In this document: positions 58,796 through 64,000 of the stretch, piece after piece
Layout: each line of letters begins with the position of its first letter
Numbering within the stretch: the first letter of the stretch is position 1
Assembly (NCBI GenBank): GCA_029204225.1
Contig: CM055092.1
Location: 86,912,537-86,976,536, forward strand
Direction of reading: 5' to 3'
DNA: 64,000 bases
Source: Diphasiastrum complanatum
Lineage: Eukaryota; Streptophyta; Lycopodiopsida; Lycopodiales; Lycopodiaceae
Made by a program: the position numbers and the translations under genes
The notes under the pieces: model-generated
What the model was told of the DNA's origin: nothing
Seen by the model: the letters and a program-made list of their open reading frames with translations, nothing else
Databases searched by the model: none

Positions 58796-59014
58796 GATTT
58801 TTTTTATTGTTATTTTTGGATACAGAGTTACGCCACTAGTGGCTTATACACAATATATACAGCCTGGCCACGCCATCTGGGCAATGCTAACAGTGAAGCA
58901 AGCTCCTTACAATGTCACTACGCAGCGGCTGGGATTCGAGCCTGCGCCATGCTGGTCGTAGTCGACCACTCTACCCAAGCAAGCACTGCGCTGCGATGGA
59001 TGATTTTTTTTATT
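58796..59014 (-). mobile_element. tRNA-derived SINE with 13-bp target-site duplication
   Basis: On the minus strand the head carries a D-arm-like GGGTAGAGTGGTCGACTA and a B box GGCTCGAATCC (one change from GGTTCGANTCC). A 120-bp body follows, ending in an A-rich tail (CCAAAAATAACAATAAAAA). The plus-strand sequence GATTTTTTTTATT occurs at 58796-58808 and 59002-59014, bracketing the element (58809-59001). Head, B box, tail and duplication together are the hallmarks of a SINE. It encodes nothing and would depend on LINE machinery. Confidence 0.75.
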
Positions 59015-59147
59015 TTTATATGTTAATACATATGGCATCACGCCATGATAGAGAGGCTTGCATTTAACATATGACATGTTAAGGAACATATGCCCCAACA
59101 TGTGATTTGACATATACTTATGTTTTGGTATATGTCAATGCATATAC

Positions 59148-59560
59148 TTATGCTTTGGCATATGTTAACGCATATGCTTCAATGTTTACATCTAATGCTT
59201 CAACATTAGTTAAAGCATATGTTTTAGCACATATGTTTTGCAATATGGCCTAAAATGTTGTCTCTGACCATAGGGCCCAAAAATACGCTCATGGATATGA
59301 CTTTGAATAATTTCTTTTGCATATGGTCTAATCTAGCCTATAACCATATATATATATATATACTTATGCTTTGGCATATGCTAACGCATATGCTTTAATG
59401 TTTACATCTAATGCTTCAACATTAGTTAAAGCATATGTTTTAGGACATATGTTTTGCATTATGGCCTAAAATGTTGTCTCTGACCATAGGCCCCAAAAAT
59501 ATGCCCATGCATATGACTTTGAATAATTTCTTTTGCATATGGTCTAAATCTAGTCTATAA

Positions 59561-59577
<17 letters not shown>
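59148..59577. repeat. Tandem duplication, period about 215 bp, joined by TA arrays
   Basis: CTTATGCTTTGGCATATG begins at 59148 and at 59363. The units agree closely through TATGGTCTAA...CTATAACCATATATATA. Within a unit, GCATATG and CAACATTAGTTAAAGCATATG words form small inverted repeats. Confidence 0.85.

Positions 59578-59610
<33 letters not shown>
59560..59610. repeat. (TA)n microsatellite
   Basis: About 24 TA units following ACCATATATA, at the end of the second duplicated unit; a short TA run ends the first unit at 59346. Confidence 0.95.
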
Positions 59611-59611
<1 letters not shown>

Positions 59612-60857
59612 TCACGCCTCAGTCAAATGTTGTAACCTTCCACTTCCTGCTTTTCATTGGAGCAAAGCTGCGTGACAAGGATGCCACCTAGGAAATGTAC
59701 ACTTGTAATTTTCCTATGAATGAGTGCTCTCTGTTGTTGAGGATGTTGGATTTATTTCCTCTACTCTCCTAAATCCTATTTTTAATCTGCATATTAACAT
59801 GTAAATTACTGCATATTTACTCGCGTTGTCGCGCAGTCTGCATATTAACATGTAAATTCTCACAGGCGATGAAAAGACGAAAAGCAAAGGCTGACGTCAC
59901 ACCCTTTTCACGCTCACCCCATGCAGCTGCGCTAACGGACTGGACAACAACTGCAGCCACCTACGAACTCCTACAGACAGCACATCCACCCTGTACTTTC
60001 TTCATCTGCACACCTATAACATTATGTATACATATATTGAATACCATCTGTGTATTCAATAGGGAGGACGATGAGACGAGATTGATTGATCAGAGATCAT
60101 TGATTGAAGATCAAGTGTATGTAAATTAGCATCAGAAGCTTATCAGAGAGATAGACGAAGTAGATGCCTTGTGCATCGATTCTTTATTGTCAGTAATAAG
60201 GTTTCATTCCTTTATAGATTGAATAAGCTTCGTAGAGCACGCGGTTTCATCCGCTATTGTCTTGTGCTCTACCGCTTTATTGACATAAATACCTGATATA
60301 CTTAATCTGATAATAGTTCTTTGTTCTACGTTCAGATATGTGTTAATATTGCTATGCTTATCATTCACTATGTCTGACTTTTCTAGTTGCTCATTTCGAT
60401 AATAGATGACTAACATTTAGTCTTGTCTTTCGCGAATCTTTCGTGACTAATTATCAGTTGAGCACAATCTAGCTCTTCGCGAATCATTCGCAACACATAA
60501 TTTGTCTAGCTATTTGTGACAAATTGTTCTTCTGGCGCTTCATTTATTAAGATTTGGCTGCGTAATCAAGAATGACCGTGATTTCCATCACTAACATTCT
60601 GCTCATTCTGATAGGCGTAGTCATGCTTATGGAGAGAGTCATTTCGCTTGTTTCGCTGCGCACGAACACTTTCTGTTCGAGTTCGTTTCTCTTCGAGTTT
60701 CATTTCTCGTTCATGTTCGTCTTACCCCTTTTTTGAGCTAATTTTCGTTTCTTACATACGACACCTTTCTCTTCTTGTCTCTTCTCCCTCTCTCTTCAAC
60801 AGAGGACAGATTGTCGGACTTCATTTGGAATGCATTGAGGCATCCACATCTTTCTCT
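59611..60857. other. LTR-like, no gene recognised
   Basis: GCATATTAACATGTAAATT.(A/C) is duplicated at 59789 and 59838. GATTGATTGATCAGAGATCATTGA at 60078 is followed by TTTCGCGAATC and TTCGCGAATCATTCGC words at 60429-60490. The plus frame at 59869-60129 is open for 86 codons but has no domain. Confidence 0.35.
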
Positions 60858-60858
60858 G

Positions 60859-60909
<51 letters not shown>
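60858..60909. repeat. (TA)n microsatellite
   Basis: About 24 TA units. Confidence 0.95.
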
Positions 60910-60916
<7 letters not shown>

Positions 60917-61173
60917 CGGGTTCTAGCACATATTATAAACCGATATTATAACATAAACATAATCTATAACCCCATATATTATTTTTATATTGTAAAACTA
61001 TTGTGACTAAATGCTCAATTAAAGGCCTAACAAAAAACATGATTGATTGCTTAACCATAGGCTATAAATCTAGGCACTAATCATGTGTTAAATAACTAAA
61101 AGAAAGGACCTTCAGTGATAAAAGAAAGGCCCTATTATATAGCTAAAAATGTCTCTATAACTGGAGCAACAAA
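60910..61173. other. No gene seen
   Basis: AT-rich flank between the TA array and the gypsy polyprotein remnant. Confidence 0.3.
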
Positions 61174-61710
61174 ATGATGAATCCTATAACCAAAGAAGTT
61201 AAAAGTCCTTTATTAAATAAAAAATTACCTCCTAAGAGGAATATTGAACATAAGATTGAATTAATACCCGGATCATTTCATGTTAATAGACATCCTTACA
61301 GAATGAGTCTCAAGGAGGAAGAGGAAGTGAGACGGATGGTCGATGATTATCTGGCCAAGGGGCGGATACGACCTAGTTATTCTCCTTTTGCCTCTCCGAT
61401 CATTCTTGTAAAAAAGAAGGATGGATCATGGCGTATGTGTGTGGATTATCGAGGTGTAAACAAGATAACAACTAACATCGATATCCTATGCCACATATAG
61501 ATGATTTGCTTGATGCCTTGACAGGTGCCACTGTGTTCAGTAAAATAGACCTAAAGAGTGGATACCATCAGGTTAGAGTTCGTGAAGATGATGTACACAA
61601 GACTACCTTCAGAACTCGGTTTGGTCACTATGAGTATCTTGTGATGCCATTTGGATTGACTAATGCCCCAGCTGATCTGGATAGTACGCCAAGAGAGTTC
61701 AGAAAGGAGA
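61174..61710 (+). pseudogene. Ty3/gypsy reverse-transcriptase N-terminal half
   Basis: IELIPGSFHVNRHPYRMS, YLAKGRIRPSYSPFASPIIL, VKKKDGSWRMCVDYRGVNKI, then a frameshift at about 61490, then [15 protein letters not shown] (first catalytic Asp), [20 protein letters not shown] and NAPA. The sequence breaks off before the YxDD motif, where gag/pol has been deleted. Confidence 0.9.
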
Positions 61711-62130
61711 CATGGTATTTCTCAAGATTCCGAAGGATTCGAAAACCCTGAAGACATGGAAGTGTTATAAGTTGTCACTTAGATATTGTGGACCTTGGAA
61801 AATTGTTAAAAAGATTAATAGCATTGCTTATGAACTGGATTTGCCTGTTGGTTGTAAGGTTCATTATGTTTTTCATGTTTCACGCTTAAAGAAGGTTTTA
61901 CATGATGGTGATAACTTGTTGGCTAATGGCCTTGTATTGTTTCAGGAGCACGAGGAGGTGATGCATGGACCAGCGAGAGTATTGGACCGGAGGTAGAGAC
62001 GATTGTAGAATCGTTTGCTTTGTGAGTACTTGGTTGGATGGCATGGACGACCTCTTAGTGATGCGACCTAGGAGATCACGCATGGGTTGCATGCACAGTA
62101 TGCAGACTTTGCCATCGAGGACGATGTCAT
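61711..62130 (+). pseudogene. Ty3/gypsy integrase C-terminus and chromodomain
   Basis: LSLRYCGPWKIVKKINSIAY, ELDLPVGCKVHYVFHVSRLK is the integrase end. GPARVLDRR, then after a stop EYLVGWHGRPLSDATWE, is a chromodomain, marking the element as a chromovirus. RT core, RNase H and integrase catalytic core between 61710 and here are missing. Confidence 0.85.
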
Positions 62131-62146
62131 CTAAGGAGAGAAGGGA
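62131..62146 (+). promoter_or_regulatory. Polypurine tract of the gypsy element
   Basis: AAGGAGAGAAGGGA immediately before TGTCACATG, the start of the 3' LTR. Confidence 0.75.
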
Positions 62147-62718
62147 TGTCACATGTACTTTGAATCCCTTGTCCAATGTAAATATAGTGACTAAATCCGA
62201 GATGGCCAAGGGGGTACTGGGTCTCATGAGAGTCTATTGGACTGACCTCCTAAAAAGTAGGAAGGGTTGACCGGTCAACATGACATGTGTCATATACTCA
62301 CTAGGACACTTGGTCCAGTGCATGAGTGACACTTGTTGGATGGGTCAACATGACATGTGTCATATGCTCATTGGGACACTTGGTCCAATGCATGAGTGAC
62401 ACGTGTAAGACTGTCCACCTACTAGCTTGCCTATGTGTCAAGGTACTGCCAAGTGGTAAGTGTCGACGGTGCATGGAGTTTGCCATGTGTCGAAAAAGGA
62501 TGTGTCAGGGTTAAGAGGTGTATGAGGGGATATAGTGTGAGCCTTGTCATGCATTCCTCATTATGGTATTCCTATGGAACTATGGTTGTGAGGAGACTTG
62601 CAACAAAGCTCTCACGTTTGCTTGTTGATCTATGTACATTTGCTGGAGATTAATAAAGTGACAGATTTGCTAGGTAATTCTGTGTATTTACTTAGGTTTT
62701 GTGAGCTTGTGTGCAACA
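62147..62718 (+). mobile_element. 3' LTR of the gypsy chromovirus
   Basis: TGTCACATGTACTTTG to about TGTGTGCAACA. It contains two tandem copies of a ~68-bp block (GGTCAACATGACATGTGTCA ... ATGAGTGACAC) at 62273 and 62342. TTAATAAAGTGAC near 62649 could be the polyadenylation signal. No second LTR is in the window left of 61174, so the 5' end is lost. Confidence 0.7.
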
Positions 62719-64000
62719 ATATTGCTTAAAATTCTTACCTTACGTACATTTGTCTTGTTGAGAGAGCAAATCAAAGTATAACTTCCCCTTAAAATTAGTA
62801 TATAATAACTATCTTTTTTGCTTGGATTGAACACGAAATAGATTTAATTTAAGCATGTTATAAAAAGTTTGTATTTTGGTATTATATCTAAGCAAAAAAA
62901 AAAAAACATGTATTTTGAATACCTTGATCTCATGCATTTTGATAATTTCATTTGAGGAAGAAGTTCTTCACATTGAGAATGTCTGATGTAGATAGTGTTT
63001 CGAGCCATGAATGCTATTGCAATTTTCATTATAAAACATGCCATAACTGAATTTGGCAATTTCACATCTGGTGTGTGCATTTACTTGAGTTATTGGAATG
63101 CACACTCCATTTTCATCTACATATGTGGATAGCACGTACTAACTTCAATGACCACCATAATCAGAACTCCAAATATAAATCAATTCACTTTCAAAGTTGA
63201 AACTTCAAATATGCAATTCAAAATGAATTGTACGACATGGAAAATGATACTCACTCACAAACAAATAAGACACAAATATTTTTGTCCAATGGGATCCAAT
63301 TTAGAGTCTCCACTATCACATTTTCAGAAGTAGAACCTTTTACTATTGTTAGAAATAAATGTGGCAACAATACAAGATGCTCAAAACTATCATTCTTATA
63401 AATTGGGGCTAAATTTTTAACTTGACCTCTCCAATAGTATTAGCGACTTAGCTTGCATCTCTTTTGTATATTTTATGTCAAATTGAAATGTTTGTCTAAT
63501 TTTTGACAAAATAAAATAATATTGGGGCCAAACTCTACCACAGTTCATAGTATTTTATATAATAGCATTTGATTCAATGTAGAGTCAAATGTGGAGGAAC
63601 TAGAATTTTAACAACTAGCTGTGTATCATCCAAAGATATATAAATTTATACTATCTAAAATGGCAGTAGAATGAACATTGCCAATTGATGGCATGAGAAT
63701 ATATATTTAGCATGTAGAACCACTTATTGGAAGACATATATAAGGGTGATATGAATATTGAACAACCAAAAGAAAAATGTTCAATATTTATTCATCGTGT
63801 GAAAGAGCAATTCAAAGATATCAAATTGTTGTTTTGCTCACGAAATAGATATTGAATAGCCAAGAAAGAAAAAAAGATGGGCACATTATACATTCAACGT
63901 CCAAAGGCAATTTGCATGATTAAATAACGAACAATTAGCAAAAAAAAAAAAGACACTGTGCAATATTCATTCAATGCACAAAAGGAATATTCAAACATGT
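62719..64000. other. No gene seen; diverged tandem repeats at the right end
   Basis: AT-rich and non-coding to about 63740. From 63745 to the end, CAATATT.ATTCA(T/A), GAA(T/C)A.CCAA.A(G/A)AAA and CCAAAGG(C/A)A(A/T) words recur at about 100-bp intervals (63750, 63850, 63950). Confidence 0.4.

Noticed and set aside
60648-60926. 92-codon plus frame with a Tyr-Ile tail
   Set aside because: The tail is the TA array, and the rest is LTR-like non-coding sequence.

Overview
The window is nuclear DNA of a land plant. It is AT-rich, with intron-bearing genes spaced far apart and most of the sequence made of old, mutated retrotransposons and simple-sequence arrays. Very long GA/CT arrays and a non-LTR reverse-transcriptase fragment of a kind I associate with non-seed plants make a fern or other non-flowering vascular plant my best guess. 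That guess is weak, because nothing in the sequence fixes the species.

Three host genes look real. (1) An intronless minus-strand DnaJ/HSP40 membrane co-chaperone lies at 6671-7777. (2) A small three-helix membrane protein of unknown function lies on the minus strand at 35716-36309. (3) A complete ten-coding-exon cytosolic ascorbate peroxidase lies on the plus strand at 49529-52507, behind a long intron-containing 5' leader that carries a tandem array of splice-donor-like repeats. A fourth, very unusual locus is an intron-containing minus-strand gene or gene relic at 9465-10906. Its last exon encodes a GIY-YIG nuclease domain with all signature residues. A decayed BAHD acyltransferase fragment lies at about 28658-28995.

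The rest is mobile DNA. 1-6 kb: a DUF4283/zinc-knuckle ORF and two LTRs of one copia-like family in opposite orientation. 8.9-9.35 kb: a chimeric copia RNase H / non-LTR RT fragment. 14-16.8 kb: copia debris, then an LTR with TG/GA arrays and a tRNA-Asp-type primer site. 17.3-21.9 kb: a nearly complete but dead Ty1/copia element. 21.9-25.8 kb: a minus-strand element with an initiator-Met primer site, zinc-knuckle ORF and a 690-bp duplicated coding module. 25.8-28.6 kb: two more relatives of the 14.9-kb LTR family. 30.0-31.6 kb: a run of unrelated minisatellites. 32.5 kb: copia gag. 37.9-41.7 kb: rearranged copia pieces. 43.5-44.5 kb: minus-strand ORFs of unknown origin. 54-58.7 kb: gypsy and copia pieces. 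58.8-59.0 kb: a SINE with target-site duplication. 61.2-62.7 kb: an internally deleted Ty3/gypsy chromovirus and its 3' LTR.

The host genes do not form a pathway or operon; they are ordinary, independently promoted plant genes separated by repeats. All assignments come from reading motifs by eye; no database search was possible.
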